From: Symbiodinium natans
Taxonomy: Eukaryota > Sar > Dinophyceae > Suessiales > Symbiodiniaceae
Direction: 5' to 3'
Assembly: GCA_905221605.1 (NCBI GenBank)
Contig: CAJNDS010002313.1
Span: 755,001 to 819,000, forward strand
DNA: 64,000 nucleotides
This document shows, in pieces, positions 40,498 to 53,011 of this stretch (position 1 is its first letter; every line of letters starts with the position of its first letter). The notes under the pieces were generated by a model. That model had not been told where the DNA came from. It saw only the letters and a list, made by a program, of their open reading frames with translations, and searched no databases. The translations under genes and the position numbers were made by a program.

Positions 40498-40575
40498 TTA
40501 GGGTTTAGGGTTTAGGGTTTAGGGTTTAGGGTTTAGGGTTTAGGTTTAGGGTTGAGGGTTTAGGGCTCAGGGTTT
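40498..40575. repeat. interstitial telomeric array just after the phosphatase stop
   Basis: About seven clean TTTAGGG units then variants, starting ten bases after the TGA at 40486-40488. If the last exon is as drawn, this array would be in the 3' untranslated region; otherwise it starts another intron. Confidence 0.93.
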
Positions 40576-41062
40576 TGGGGGGATGTCGTTTGTGCTCTTG
40601 CTTGAAGGTAGTTGCCTTTGGCCCTGCGTGCAAGCGCAAGAGCTTGAGCTCCTCTCATTGGGTTGTTTTCAGATTAGGGCGATAAGGGGTTTAAGGAGCC
40701 AGTGGTTGATTTGAAAGCTGTCAGGCAACTCAATATTGTCAAGTCATTTGCTGAAGATCATGGTGTTGCCTTTCACTCCGGCTGAGGCTGGTGGTCGAAG
40801 TTCATGCGGCTTTGCTGGATTAGCTGAGCGTCTGGAGGAAAGATAGATACTTCGAGTTGTGCTGAACTGCAGTGCACAAATATGCAAGCATCATGTTTCA
40901 ATCGCTGGTGTCCCCCGTCCTCCGGCACGACCCTCCTGGAATGCGCTGGTTATCTTGCTGTAAGCCTTTGAAGTTGCCGGCTAGAGACCGACTTCAGCTG
41001 AAACCCCCACGCCCAGCCTTGCAGCTAAAGCCCCTTTACCACCTTCAAGAAATTAAGCTTGG

Positions 41063-41181
41063 AAGCCACCTGCCCCAAGGGAAGACTTCAGTGCTTGCTG
41101 GCACTTCATGGCCACGGGCCAGCGCGTGAACAAGAAGAAGAGGCCTGTCAATGCCCCCGAACCCAAAAAAACCCGGCTTTA
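41063..41181 (+). CDS. candidate terminal exon, possibly of the phosphatase
   Basis: The frame contains REDFSACWHFMATGQRVNKK, then KRPVNAPEPKKTRL and a TAA at 41179-41181. The basic Lys/Arg/Pro-rich end looks like a C-terminal tail or nuclear-localisation-type sequence. It has no early ATG. It lies 0.6 kb after the current phosphatase stop on the same strand, so it could be that gene's real last exon. Confidence 0.35.
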
Positions 41182-41189
41182 ATGGACCT

Positions 41190-44100
41190 CCTGGCTGCTG
41201 ATGAGGAGGATGACGATCATGAGATTCAAGTGCTCGACTGGGTTGGAAATTCGCGGGATCTAGAGTCTAGAGTTTGCAAATAGGCTCAGAGCGCAGCCTC
41301 CCGAATGATGAGCGCTTGTCCAGCTTGGTCCGATACATTGTGATGCCTGCCAGCTGCTTCTGTGTCAGGATATCTTTCAATCGATCGCCCGTCGCGGCGC
41401 ATGCTTCACGGCTGCAGCGAAGGGACGAAGGGATGGGGGATCCGAGCTGAAACATCGAAAATTTCCGTGTAGGACGGGCCCGAAACCCCTTGCCTGATCT
41501 TCTGCCACCTTCAAGAGAGACCCGTGCATATGGCGACACATCTTCAGCACGCAAATGGCGCGAACCTAACAATGTCAGCCTGCAGATTCACTGCCCCATG
41601 CTGCCAAACCCGAATCGTGGCAAGAGCTCCCCTCGGTGCACTCCAAGGTGAAGTTCGTCCGGAACTAGGCCAAGAGCTTACATGGGCTGTTGATGAGTCC
41701 CCGGGCATAAGCCCAAAGTAAGTACGGTTCAGGGTGCCCTTGCGGCCGGTTAAAACCTTCATGTGCATGCTACGCTAGAACACTCGGCTTGCAAGTTTTG
41801 GGAATGCGGTGAGAGGGTAGGGTGCTGATCTGCGGTGTGCAGAGCCACACTTGTTCATGCTGCAAGCACTTGGGCTTGACAACTGGATTCAACGTCCGCA
41901 CAAAGAGTATGTGGGGCCGGCAGAATTTACAAAGGTTCACATCCTTACAAAGAGCTGACGGTTCACATCTTCACAAAGAGCTTACGGCTGGTAGCCGGCG
42001 TCTTCAGATTCAAATGCTCTGGCTCATCGCTTGCATCTTTAGGGTTCGGGGCTAGGTTCCCCTGCGCTTGCGGTCTCGGGTACTTGGCCATGTTTGCGAG
42101 GGAGCGGTTCGAGGTTTCCGGGCCTTCTTCGGGTTAGCTCATGGCTTTGGGCTTAGATGTCCTCCCATATCCCATGAAGGCCAAAGTCCATACAGGCCCG
42201 GCCCTTGGCAGACCTGAACGCCCCAACTGCAACATGCCGACGTCTTGTGCCCTGGGCCGAAACCCGAAATCCCACGCGTTTGGCTCTCTCTAACACCCGG
42301 AACCACAGGTTGTTAGTACCGTAGATCCTGGACCCTGTGTTGCTGAAACCCAAAAGGCCCTGAAGCTTTCAAACTCCGAGCCCTGAGCTAACAAAGCAGC
42401 CCCAGAGGATGCAACTAAGTGTGTTGTTCAAGCTGGGATGTGCCCCCTTATACTTAGCTCCTTAATAGGGATGTTAGTTTAAGGGGGGACGTCCCAGTTA
42501 TTAAGCATACCGAAGCCAGTGTACCCAGGTGAGGGCGAGCATCCGCACAGTTTTTGCCGTCTCACCCACCATCGATTTGAGCCACCTCCGTCCCTAACGC
42601 TTCCACCGACAGAGATCAGGGCTTCAGGGCTGCTCTGAGGTTTAAGGAGTTTCTCAGAGACTACGGTAGCTCATTGTTTCGAACACGACGTCTCGGCTGA
42701 AGCGTCATGCACCGGAGGATGCTTAGGTAGGAAGCCAGACATAGCCAGCCTCCTAAAGCGTATCTCTTTGGCAGCTGAGGACTCGGGGTTCTTTAGCACC
42801 TGTAGCATTCGAAGGCCCAAGATCAGAGAAGGGCCACAACAGACGTTCAACAGATCGCCATCGCTGGGAGTCTTGGCATGTTGCGAGTTAGCGGGCTGTA
42901 CCGCCTGCCGCGTCGCTTGGCACCAAAAAAGCCCCTCCGACGCCCCGAAGCTTAGTTTGGGTTAGGTTCTGGTTCTTGTTTGTGAGATGTCCTGGGCAGC
43001 GCTGTAGAAGGATCGGTATACCGCTCCGAATGCCTCTGAGGCCCAACCTAATTCCTCACCGAGCCGTAACCTCTGACCACGACCACCCTACGCCCTAAAC
43101 CCTATGAAGTAGCACCTCGGGGCGGCCTCGAACGCAGCAAGTGGCGCTGAGGTTGAGACGTTTAGCTTTTCACGTTGGGGATCTTAAGGTTGCTGTGGAA
43201 CTTGCTGTCCTTGCAAAACCCCAATCGCCAGAACTTCTATGGTGAAGGCACCCGGGCACCCCCATCTGCTGAGGTTACAAACCTAGCGTGGCCCGCACCA
43301 CAGTGAACGAGCCAACGGTTCTTTAGATGGTTTTAGGGTTTGTGCATACTGGGCTGATTGCGTTGAGGGTTGTGGCGTAGGGAGGTTTTGGGCGCGCCAA
43401 ATGGTTGCTGAGCGTGTGCTCCTGGCCTTGGCTGCCTTGCAACTTTCCGGCATATTTTGCTGCAAGGGGGGGCTCTATGACCTAGATTTCTCTGGTTTGT
43501 TAAGTTTTTGGCACTCAGGCCTGAGGGCCATTCCCAGCCCTTCCAGATATTCGGCCATGCCCTGGGCGTCCGAGCCTCTGTCTTCATGTCCGAAGTCTTC
43601 CGCGAAGGGGCAGAAGCTGAGATCCAGGTCATCACTTCGAGCTGCGGAACTTGCATGGACGGGCCCGCCCCTTGGAGATTCCGAGTTTTTGTTCAGGGGG
43701 GGGGGGGGGGGGGGGGTGCCCTGAACCCTGGGCTCCTGCAAAGCGCCCTGCAACGTTTAGACTTCTGAAGCTGACTACAATACGCACCTGGTCCATATTC
43801 AAGCCGCAGGAATCTTCCGAACACGACGCTCAAGTTTCGAACTGCAGGCGGCGGGTGTGTTTAGGGTTGCTGCGCTGTCCCGCGATTCCTACTAAGTCAG
43901 GAGGGATCGAGCCCATGCTACAAAGTGCTCCTTGCCCCCTTGCCATGACACCGAAAGATGCTGTTGCATGGCGTTTTTTCGGTGTGTGCTGTACCACACT
44001 GTAGCGGCTTCCCAAGCGACAGCCTGCCCAAGCGCCTACATCCGAAGCATCACGGATGAGGATCTAGGGTTTAAGGTTTGGGGTTTGGGGTTTAGGGTCC

Positions 44101-44950
44101 CTCGTTGGCATGCCCAAGCATGAGTTTGAGGTCTCAGAGTGTTGAATTGTCAGGTGACACCTGCCTGGTCAGCTGGAAGGATGGTCGCAGTGGCTGTGGC
44201 AGGTCGGACCTTATGCCCCCCCAGGTTCCTCGAAAGAACTTCGGCTCTTTTTGGGGCATTTAGGGCTCCATCCATAACGTCTGCAAGCCATAGCTGAACT
44301 AGAGCCAAGGGCCGCTGAGAAGAGCGGATTGGAAGAAGCCGCCTTCACCGCAGGTCACCCGCCGGTGGCTGGACCTACTGGAACGATGCCGGGGGGCTTT
44401 TCAGGGCTTGCAGAGCATTTCAAAGGGCAGGCTGTCCCAAAAAGACGCCCTGCAGAGTCCCATTGTTTTAAGCATCTCAAGCCCGTGCAGACCCAGACTT
44501 CCGGAGGCCCAAGCCTGAAGCTTGCGGACATGTGCGAAGTGCCCTTGAACCCTACGCTTCTTAATCCCAGAACGGGTATCCTAAGTCGAGGTCCTTCAGT
44601 CTGCAGGTAAACAGTGGTAAACAGTCCAGGATTTTCTGGTCATCTTGGGTAGCAGGGTTCTCATTTTCGACTGCTTTTGTGAATGTGTGGGTCATGTGCA
44701 GGGCTTCTACGGAGTGAAGAGGGGTTGGTCTTGGCAAGGTGTGGACGTGGATTGGTGCGATCAACCCCATCTTCTATCCCAGCGCCGCCTTGGGCTTAGT
44801 TCCAGAGGACCCTTTGAATTCAGACAGAGTAGCTGTTCATGCTTGCCTTTCAAACATGCTCCAAGCACACATGGTGACGCTGAAGCACGCGGAAGAAGAA
44901 GAAATATAAAGCCCGGAGATCCCAGTGGACCCTGAACCGTGCAAGAGAGC
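41190..44950. other. no recognised gene
   Basis: Contains the family 2 element at 42433-42495, a short telomere-like run at 44068-44100 and a G20 run at 43697-43716. Open frames are short and unconvincing. Confidence 0.5.
42433..42495. mobile_element. short MITE-like element, family 2
   Basis: A 63 bp element. Left end CTGGGATGTGCCCCCTTATA; the right end reverse-complements to CTGGGACGTCCCCCCTTAAA. It appears to be an internally deleted version of 21317-21413. Confidence 0.8.
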
Positions 44951-44957
44951 AACCAGG

Positions 44958-45034
44958 TTCGACCTGCGCTGACGGATGTCGTGCGTGCGGGGCCCTAGTA
45001 CGCCGCCGAATGCTGCGCAAACCGAAGGTCACAA
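44958..45034 (+). CDS. candidate exon, basic Cys-containing segment
   Basis: From CCAG|G to a GT donor (GTAGAG), the frame reads STCADGCRACGALVRRRMLR, then KPKVT. Three Cys and a dense basic stretch suggest a small nucleic-acid-binding or zinc-binding segment, but no family is recognised. Two other possible exons follow on the same strand: an ATG frame MAADPDMCWPPEPSSDG at 45263-45313 and a hydrophobic segment at 45321-45390. Confidence 0.3.
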
Positions 45035-45320
45035 GGTAGAGTCAGGTGGAGGAACTATGGGCATTCCAGGGTTGATTGTTCCACTCAGGGCGCGTGGCCA
45101 CTGGTCCTTGGGGCGCTGGTGCCTGGGTCTTACTGATTGCAGGGTGGCAATTGCTTAAATGCTTACAGGCACGTGTGTCTCCTTGACTTGTGGGAATCAG
45201 GGGTCTTGTTGGGTTTGAGGAAGTTTGGAGAAGTTTGGGCTTCCGCTGCAGCTCCACATCACCATGGCCGCAGACCCTGACATGTGCTGGCCTCCAGAAC
45301 CCTCAAGTGACGGCTAAGGT

Positions 45321-45390
45321 CTGGTGGGGGAACACCTTGCAGTACTTCGTCATTGTTTGGGCTGCGATGGCCCTGCTCTGGAAACAGGTG
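45321..45390 (+). CDS. candidate exon with one transmembrane-like helix
   Basis: From AAG|G at 45319 to GT at 45389 (after TGGAAACAG), the frame reads VWWGNTLQYFVIVWAAMALL then WKQ, a single aromatic-rich hydrophobic helix. It could be a small membrane protein. No family recognised. Confidence 0.3.
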
Positions 45391-46914
45391 GCAGCTGAGT
45401 GCTTGCGATTTGGGGGCATGAGTAACCCACACCCGGGCAGGATGCGCTTCAGCTTGACTACTATGCCTACGGCATGCCAGGCTCGAAAAGTTGGGAGGTG
45501 AACAGTTTGTTGGGGCAAGCCAGATGTCTAGTTAGGCTGTTTGGGATGGGAGGGCTGAATGGGCTTCGGCTGAGCTAGGGTTTTAGTCATGCGTCCTTTG
45601 GTTAACGACACTTGCATGGTCTTGCGGGCTGTCTTCTGGCTAAGCGGCCACTTCAAGTAGATTGTGTCACGAAGGCGCCAGGCCCTCATTAGACCAGAGT
45701 TCGAAGCACCCCGCCCTTCTTTCCCCTGTGGCTTGTCCCTAGGCGTAACCTTAATGCCCGAGTTTTCAGGACAACAGGGCTTCCCACTGGGCGGCTTCTG
45801 TGAGCAGTACCAGGCAAGAGCGGCTTGGGAAATCTGCCTGGGTCATAAATCTTAAAATTGCCTGAGCCCCAAGTCTTAGGAGTGGGACATCTTGTGTGGA
45901 TGCACGGGTTTCATGGTTTCCCGTGTGCAGTTGCTCGTCAGAGCCGCGCAAGACCCATGAACCACAAAATGAATCCCCGAGCACGTATCGAACAAGCCTT
46001 CTCTCCCTGAGGCTTAATACATGTTGGGCTTGGTCGGATTAGCACTGAACTCCGGTCCTTGGTGGCTCAAGAAGGGTTGAAGTAAGGGCTCTGCGGTGGG
46101 TGCACCGAACATCAGACGGCCGGTGACATGGAACCGCGTCTCCTTTCTATTGCATGAGGATCCGGGGCACCCCAGCGGCTTAAGACCCAAATAACAACCT
46201 GGAAAACCACACAAACGTACTGTCACCTGTAGCCTCAGACTGCACACCATGTGGCCCCGAAGCTTCGCTCGGCGCGGGCTGCCGGCATTGGAGGTGGAGG
46301 TGGGCTTACAATCTCGGATTCTGGGGTTCAAAGACATAAAGTGTGGCGTGGAGCGGGGAGTGTCGGGCAAGGAGGTGGAGGAGGTCAGGGTTTCTGGACA
46401 CTCGCTCAGCAAACGCGCCGTATGATCAGAGCTTTCGTGACACAAACCCAAGCTCAGATCTTCAAAAGGTAGATCAAGTCCTTGCACAGCCGTGTTCGTC
46501 CCAAGCATGCCCAGCCCAGCAAATCAGCGCACACGCAATGTACTTTTAGCCTTTGCCCGGCAATGGCGGATGAGCCGTGTTCCAGCTGCAGCTGGTCATG
46601 TCAGGACATGTGATGGGTGGCCTGTTTGGCGGTTCTTGCTGTGCCCGTGATTTTATTTTGATGTCTGCCTTTGGTGCCGTCCACACTACAGTAGCATGGT
46701 AGTAGAGGCAGACAGGTTGTTGTGGAGATAGTTGTGGTTTCGCCAGACCAGCCCGCCTCGGCAAAAGATTTGGCCCGTGTCGCTTTATTTTCCACAAATC
46801 ACCATACCTGCAACAGCATCGCAATTAAATGCCCAGTCTCACTCATTCGACATTCCAAAAGGGAGCAGTCTCAAGTCTCTTGGTCTGGCCAAGCGCATCC
46901 AGAGGCTCGTCGAG

Positions 46915-46982
46915 GCTACGACCTAACAGTCATCGTGAAACCAGGCGAAACCAATACGCTTAAGGTGCCGTTCTACAAGAAG
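46915..46982 (+). CDS. candidate exon, beta-rich segment
   Basis: From GAG|G to a GT donor (GTTAGC), the frame reads YDLTVIVKPGETNTLKVPFY then KK. The alternating pattern looks like two beta strands. No family recognised. It may be part of the same + strand gene as 47879-48062 and 49200-49374. Confidence 0.38.
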
Positions 46983-47409
46983 GTTAGCCTTTTACCGTTC
47001 ATGAGGAGATCAGCTTCCCCACCCGGCAACTGGGAGCCCCCGGCTAGCTAAAGTGTCCGGGCAGAACGGTCAGGGCCACCCCCGGCCTTTCGGGTATTGA
47101 GTTCAGTGGTCAAGAATAAGCAGGACGTTGGTGCTCGGCGCCGCCGTGTCGGCGGCAGCTTGAGGCTGCGAAAGCATACTTATGATTTCTCATGGCTTTG
47201 TCAGGGTTGTCTTTGCTGAGTAGGTGGTCAGGGTGCTGGCTGCTGTTTGCGGTTTACTTGTGCGATCTTGCTCTCATGTGGCCCTGCACATGGTACAGGG
47301 GCCACCTCCCAAGCATGGACCTATGCCCTGCGCCCATGGCAGTCACCCAAACATGCATGTTATGCAAAGAGAAGGACACAAGGACGTCACAGAAGACAAA
47401 ACAATATCG

Positions 47410-47506
47410 GGGTTTCCGAAACTAGGGGGACAGTTTTGGGGTCCTGATGAAAAGGGAATCCTACTATTAGGTGTCTATTTTTGGGGTCCCCTATGTTCAT
47501 AAACCC
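47410..47506. mobile_element. MITE-like element, family 1
   Basis: A 97 bp element with GGGTTTCCGAAACTAGGGGG at the left and TGTTCATAAACCC at the right. It aligns with 38967-39064 in the same orientation. Confidence 0.75.
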
Positions 47507-47878
47507 TATATTCCATGGCCAAGTCGCAGCCAGGCGAGCCGGCCTCTGCCTGGCTGCCGTGGCTTCAGGCTCCTTCCTGCTCGAGACCTTTCCTGGTGAT
47601 TGGGTGGGCCCTGACGCGAAACCGCTCGTCGCGCCACTTGCCTACAGGTTTTGTGAGCCCTTGTCAACTGGGCTTGGGAGGGGTTTGAGAGGTTTGTTTG
47701 GAAGATTTTGGCAAACTCATGTAGACATGCTTGGATTGCCCGTTTGGGGTTTGGCCATTCGCAGCAACAAGGAAATCTCAAATGCCGCCATCTAGTGACC
47801 TACGCCAACTTGAGCCCAGACCTGGCAGGCATCAGGCACAATAGAATCAGTAGAGCATTCGCACTGAGAAAGCTCCCA

Positions 47879-48062
47879 GAGAGCCAGCGCCAGCATCCAC
47901 CAATGGGCTGCCGTGTATCAAGTTGCCATCCAGCCCCAAAAAAGGCCCAACAATTTGGCCGAGGCCCCGCCGCCTGGTCCTGCGCCGCGCCTGCCGCGAG
48001 CGCCGCGTCAAGCAACTGCTCCGGGGCCCGAAGAAGTTGCCGAAGCCGTTTCGAGGCTGCAG
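47879..48062 (+). CDS. candidate exon, Pro/Ala-rich linker
   Basis: The frame ends at CTGCAG|GTGGTT (GT donor at 48063). It reads SIHQWAAVYQVAIQPQKRPN, then a Pro/Ala-rich stretch and GPEEVAEAVSRLQ. A structured start, a low-complexity linker and a closing helix are plausible for one exon. No family recognised. Confidence 0.38.
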
Positions 48063-48239
48063 GTGGTTTGTGGGAAGGCTTTGTGTTTTTTGTGTATGTT
48101 TGGAATCACATGTAGGTGGCTGTAGTTCTTTGACGGCTTTCGGTTCCTAGGAGTTTCGGAATGGGGCTTTCCAGGGTTTGGGGGAGGGGGGTGCGTTTCC
48201 ACTCCATGGCTGCTTGACGTGTCAGGTGGTTATGTTACG

Positions 48240-48420
48240 CCGGTTAGGCTCAGAGCTGCCTCAACCCCAAGCCAAGACCTCCAAACTGAAGCCAGTTGCT
48301 CCGAGTTCCGAGGATCGTCAAGCAGAAAATCTCCGAGGGCCGTCGTCTGGTCAGGATCGAAGAGATGATCGATGCTCTCCCGGCACTCCATTGAAAGGAT
48401 ATTTGTGTTCCTTCAGGGCT
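48240..48420 (+). CDS. candidate exon, Ser/Arg-rich hydrophilic segment
   Basis: The frame reads SELPQPQAKTSKLKPVAPSS, then EDRQAENLRGPSSGQDRRDD. It is disordered in type. The open frame continues to 48741, but the later part is less protein-like. It may be the same gene as 47879-48062. Confidence 0.28.
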
Positions 48421-49199
48421 GCTAAAACCAGCCGGGTTCTTCGTGAGGTGAGCCTACGAAAGTTTACGCAAAGATCATTGTCAGGCCTTCATCCTGCAAA
48501 GCATCATCCTCGCAGTCATGTCTTCCCGCTGCGAATCGCTGCTTGCTGCTCTTGTGTCTGCGCTAAGAGCATGGCCAGGCCGCAGCAAACATCAAGCAGG
48601 TCAAGTTCGAAGAGGCAAATAAGCAAGGCCCCGGCATGTGTCAACTTGCAAGCAGCTGCACATTGCGGGCACGCGTGCTATATGATTGAGAGTAAGACGG
48701 CTCAGGCTCGGAAGCCCAGGCAAAAGCAAGCTCAAGCCTGAACACCAAGCCGCAGCTGCTTAACCTCCACCAATTTGGACCCCTGCCGCAGTTGAGAATA
48801 TGCGGAAGATGCGCAACGGACACAAGTGGTGGAGCCGCGTCTTCTGAAGGGTAAGGTTGCTTGTTGAGCTGCGAGATGCCACAAGATGGCTCCGCGGCCA
48901 TTGGACCGCTGTTTTGCCGAGCCTAGGCCTGCCATGTCCATCCAGCAAGACTGGCCCACTGAAAGTAACGTGTAGAGATTGCTTGGCAACCACGATCTGA
49001 TGTCGTGATTCCCGAGGCCTGAAGGATGTGTGCCAGTGTGTGGGCATGATGTTGATGAAACTGTCAGGATGTGGTTCTTATATCGCCTGACGGAGACCGT
49101 GTCACCAGATAGGGCTAGACAGATATGGAATGAGTCGCCCCTGCTTGGAGTTCGATATTGTATCAATTCCAGCTACTAGGTGATCCAACCGAGCAGACA

Positions 49200-49374
49200 G
49201 ACTCAGTCGGGCCCCGATTCAAGGTCATATGTAATCAACCCCCCAAACCCCGTGGCAGACACCTGTATCAGCCGTGTTCCTGACACTGGCCTCAGGAAGG
49301 GCAAGCTTCCGAGCTCCGACGATGGCGACGATGGTGCCTTGTCAACCACCGGCCATAAGAAAAAATCACATTAA
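49200..49374 (+). CDS. candidate terminal exon, acidic then basic tail
   Basis: The frame ends in TAA at 49372-49374 with LPSSDDGDDGALSTTGHKKK then SH. An acidic patch followed by a Lys-rich end is typical of a C-terminal tail. It may end the + strand gene that begins near 46.9 kb. No family recognised. Confidence 0.33.
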
Positions 49375-50236
49375 CTTGGGCCCATGTCCCTACCAAAGTT
49401 ACTAAAGCTTTCCTGGAACTGCAAGGCTCCATTTTCGCAGTCTTGGCATGGTAGGGGCTGTGGAGTAAGGAGTTTTCAGGCTCTCAGAAATCTGGCGCAT
49501 GCCTCTTTTGCAAGGGGCATACGGCTTCGTGAAGCAGTACGGTGGTGAGATTGGAAGCTGCTTGGTGGCACTCCTGGGCTTTATACTGGGCTTCATGGAC
49601 TTCAAAGCGGTTGCTTCTGCGTAGGGCTGCGGGCTGCGGCCGGTTGCTCGAAAATCCACGCTGGGTTGGCGCGGGAAGGTCTAGGAATGGAGCAACCTCC
49701 AGTCTTGGAAACGCAAACTGAAACGCTCAACCCTTGAAAATGTTGTGCCTTGCACAGGGCTTGTCGGAGCTTTTCTATTTACATCTTGCAGTCCTGAAAC
49801 CTCGGACATCTGGCCTAAAGTCAAAAGGTTTGTCCATATTATACATATGCTTACATGTATGATTCAGTACTTTTTCATGTTAGCACCCATGCGTACATGC
49901 AAAAGTTTGTTCGAAGACAATCTCAACCTGAAGCAGCTGCCATCACAAAAGGATGGCTTCCGGACATACTCAAGCCGCCGGGGCGAGGCTTGAAACGAGG
50001 GTATCTGGGTCTGTGAGCTGTGGCGGCCTCATGGTTGAGGAGGTATAGGGATAAGAACTTGAATTGCTATGTAGGTGGACGGCTTGTTTTGAGGCTTGAG
50101 GGCTGGAGTTTCGATGAGTCGCGTCGTTGCGGTCTAGGGGGAGTGGGGGTTTTCACCTGTGCTTGGTTTGGAAGAGCGCTTTGTCCATCCTCTTGACCCA
50201 AATAGTTGTGTTAAGTCCTGGCAATGCAAGAAACCT

Positions 50237-50333
50237 CCAGGACTTTGGGATGATCCACTCGACTCTGACGACCTAGCCATGCTCTTCGACGCCTTCGACG
50301 CAGACCTGGACATGGAGCTGGCGCCGCTCAGAT
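50237..50333 (+). CDS. EF-hand-like exon
   Basis: After CCAG|G (50235-50236), the frame reads GLWDDPLDSDDLAMLFDAFD, then ADLDMELAPLR, before a GT near 50334. The helix-loop pattern F-D-A-F-D-A-D-L-D-M-E-L matches an EF-hand loop with acidic residues at positions 1, 3, 5 and 7 and Leu at 8. Position 12 is Arg rather than Glu and position 6 is Met rather than Gly, so calcium binding is doubtful. Candidate partner exons are 51001-51060 and 51434-51550. Confidence 0.4.
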
Positions 50334-51000
50334 GTTGTGTCAAGTTGCCTCAATGGCCTTTCACCACCTCTGACTGTGCTGGTTTACCGAGTTTTTGTCT
50401 GCAGCAGGCGTAAAGCATCCCCAAAGTCATGTCTCGACGGTGCAATTCTCCGCATGGCCCGCGCGATTCGTGACTACGGGCCATAGAAGCACCCAGGGTT
50501 CGTTGGGTTCGCTGCCACACATGCACGTTTGAACCGAACGGCATGCCAAGGCTTCAGCCGTGACAGGCTCCAGGGGCTCAAACGAATGATCACGAATACA
50601 GCCTCAAAGCTCAAAACTGCGCTTTTGGCTCACTGAGGCCTGTGGTGGTTTACGCCCCTCGGCCAGGGAGTGAGGAGTAGGCTGCCCTGGAGAGCGGTTG
50701 AAGGTGTGTCCATCCATGCCTTGGAGCTAACCGCAGCTAACCGAGGCTGGCACAGCCGGACCTGAGCCCTACATGGGCCCTACATCCCCTGTCATACCGG
50801 AAGAATTCCAACCCTTGCAGAGCCCCCCAAAATTTTCGAACAAAGAACCCCCAGCAAGCCTGCCCGAAACCCCAAAGACTCAGGGCCTGAAGAACGCCTT
50901 CAAGGAGCCGACCCTGAGCCAGGCCAGCCCGCGAGCGCGCGAGCGTGAGCGTCGAAACCCTTCGCTGCCTCCAGCTCCTAAGCCTTCATCCCGAAGCCAG

Positions 51001-51060
51001 GTGACCACAATCTTGGAGGCCATGGCCATGGCACGGCACACCTATGATGAGGCCTACAAG
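51001..51060 (+). CDS. candidate exon, helical segment
   Basis: From AGCCAG|G to a GC donor (GGCGCA at 51061), 20 codons in phase 0: VTTILEAMAMARHTYDEAYK. The upstream frame (50773-51000) is also open and Pro/Ser-rich. No family recognised. Confidence 0.35.
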
Positions 51061-51433
51061 GCGCAGTCAGAAATCTGAACAAGAGCTACAAATTACTACT
51101 CCACCCTGTTTCCAAAACCCTGAATTTGAAACCTTGAAGCCTCGACCCTGCCAGAACTTTGTTGTCCTCCTGGGAAGGTTGTGGGAGAGACCGGCGCCAT
51201 GCTGCTGGCAGAGGCGCTTCTGTCAGGCAAAAATTGCCAGGCTTTGAAGACTTTAGCGCACTGGGCATTGGCAGAAAGTTAGATTTGCAGAGCCGTGCTT
51301 GTACTGTATCGTTGCAGCAGTTCTCCCACGAAACCTCACTAAGTCCTAAAGCCCGAAACGCAGCAGAGTGGGGTGGTGGAGTGGGGGAGTGGTTAATGGG
51401 GCGCTGGAGGGAAAGTCCAACCCTAGCGAGCTA

Positions 51434-51550
51434 CTAGGGCATAAGAGTGGGCGAGCTGCAGCTGCCTCAGGGCTCGGAGGCTGAGATCGCCGAGTTCGGC
51501 TTTGCCCTTGCCCTGGCCATGCAGCGCGTTTCGCCACTCCAGGGCAGTTA
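51434..51550 (+). CDS. candidate terminal exon, unknown protein
   Basis: From CTAG|G, the frame reads GIRVGELQLPQGSEAEIAEF, then GFALALAMQRVSPLQGS, and ends in TAA at 51548-51550. The composition is protein-like. It may be the last exon of the EF-hand-like gene. No family recognised. Confidence 0.33.
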
Positions 51551-51754
51551 ACTCACGATAGGGTTGAGGGTTCAGAACATGAGCATCCCCTGAAAGCGTG
51601 GACCCTACAAGGCCCCTATCAACGCGTAAGCTGGTCAAGCCTTCAGTTCGAAATCCCTTGATTGACCATGGCTAAATCCTTCACAGTCTGAAGATCTCCA
51701 GGACTTCGGGCAGGTTGGGCTTGAGCTATGTGGTTCCGTGCGTCCTCTCATTCT

Positions 51755-51916
51755 CCTCCCTCCCCACCCCTCCCCCTCCCTCCCGTTCCCTCCCCCTCTC
51801 TCCCCGCTATCCCTCTCTATCCCTCTCTACCCCTCTCTCTCCCTCTCTCTCCCTCTCCCTCACCCTCCCTCCCCCTCCCTCCCTCCCTCTCTCTCTCGCC
51901 CTCGCCCTCGCCCTCG

Positions 51917-51965
<49 letters not shown>

Positions 51966-51975
51966 TCTCTCTCCC
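51755..51975. repeat. long (CT/CCCT)n pyrimidine tract
   Basis: CTCCCTC, CCCTCTCT and pure CT blocks over about 220 bases; the + strand is pyrimidine only. Frames through it on both strands (Ser/Pro/Leu or Arg/Glu repeats) are artefacts. Confidence 0.95.
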
Positions 51976-53011
51976 GAATGCGCCAGAGAGTTCCACAGCC
52001 CTCGACAGTCGCAAAAATGCACCTCCAAGCCCAGGAAGCAGTGCACTCTGACCCTCAAGGAGGGACTGTGGCTCGGGCGATAATGTCCTGTGGGCTGAGA
52101 TGAGAAGTGGAATGTAGTTGCAGATGCTGGGGGATTGAACTGCGGCGTGACTCCGAAAGCTAAGAGCTGAAACACTGACGAACAACACAACCACCGTGCC
52201 TTCTTAGGAGGTGCTCGCACCACTATGGGTGTATACGAGCCAGAAATTGGTCTAAAGGGATGAGGCTGCATGGAAGCTGGGTTGGCAAGGCCCAACATCG
52301 GAATCGCACCCCTAGGGCCTATGTGTGTCCAAGGGCATTGAGTCGAAGTCTGGGCTTTGCAAGTCATTCAACAGATCCCCCGAATATCGTGCACATTAGT
52401 CAGAAGAGGGGCCAAGAGCAGTAGAATCCGGTCGCCTGGCCTCAGCTCAGGCAGACCTATCTGACGAACCTGCCCGGGATAGTGTTGCGACTGCTGCCGG
52501 GCTTCAGGTTCAATTTCGACTTCCAAACCCCCAAACGTTGAAGTTTTGAGCCAATGAGCCAAACAAAAAAGCCTAAACCATCGGCTGTGGGATTGAACCC
52601 ACTGGCGGGTGACAGCTTGCTTCTAGCATGCGTGTAGACTGCAAACGTCATGTTACGTTTTCGCCTTGCACGCGGTTCAAGTCCAAGGGCTTGTTTGTGT
52701 CACGTGAGGGCAGCACATATTCTACAAGAGAATCGGCGAATCTATGTCCTGCTGGTCCTTCCGTCCAAGAGGATGCGCAGGAGATCTTTCAAAGAAGATG
52801 GAAGGCGGTAGCTCCTTGCCCTGACCCAACAGACTCTAGCAGCCAAATCTGGCCCTGTTTAAGACGATCCCGATTTTTAACAGGAGCCATTCCCCCGCAG
52901 CCCGGGCCCGGTTATTTCCGAGCAGTCGCCGAGGGGCACCGGAAAAACAGTCCCCTTGTGGGCTGCCCCAGAGAGTAACACAGGAAACGCACACCATACA
53001 CCTCTTCCCAG

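Noticed and set aside
51807-52367. Minus-strand frame with Arg-Glu repeats (and the similar one at 4626-4865)
   Set aside because: Translation of CT microsatellites; no real gene evidence.
52585-52640. GGTTCAATCC-like box on the minus strand (also 34090 and 52125), possible tRNA
   Set aside because: The T-arm cannot form a proper five-base stem with a seven-base loop, and no acceptor, D-arm or anticodon arm could be folded.
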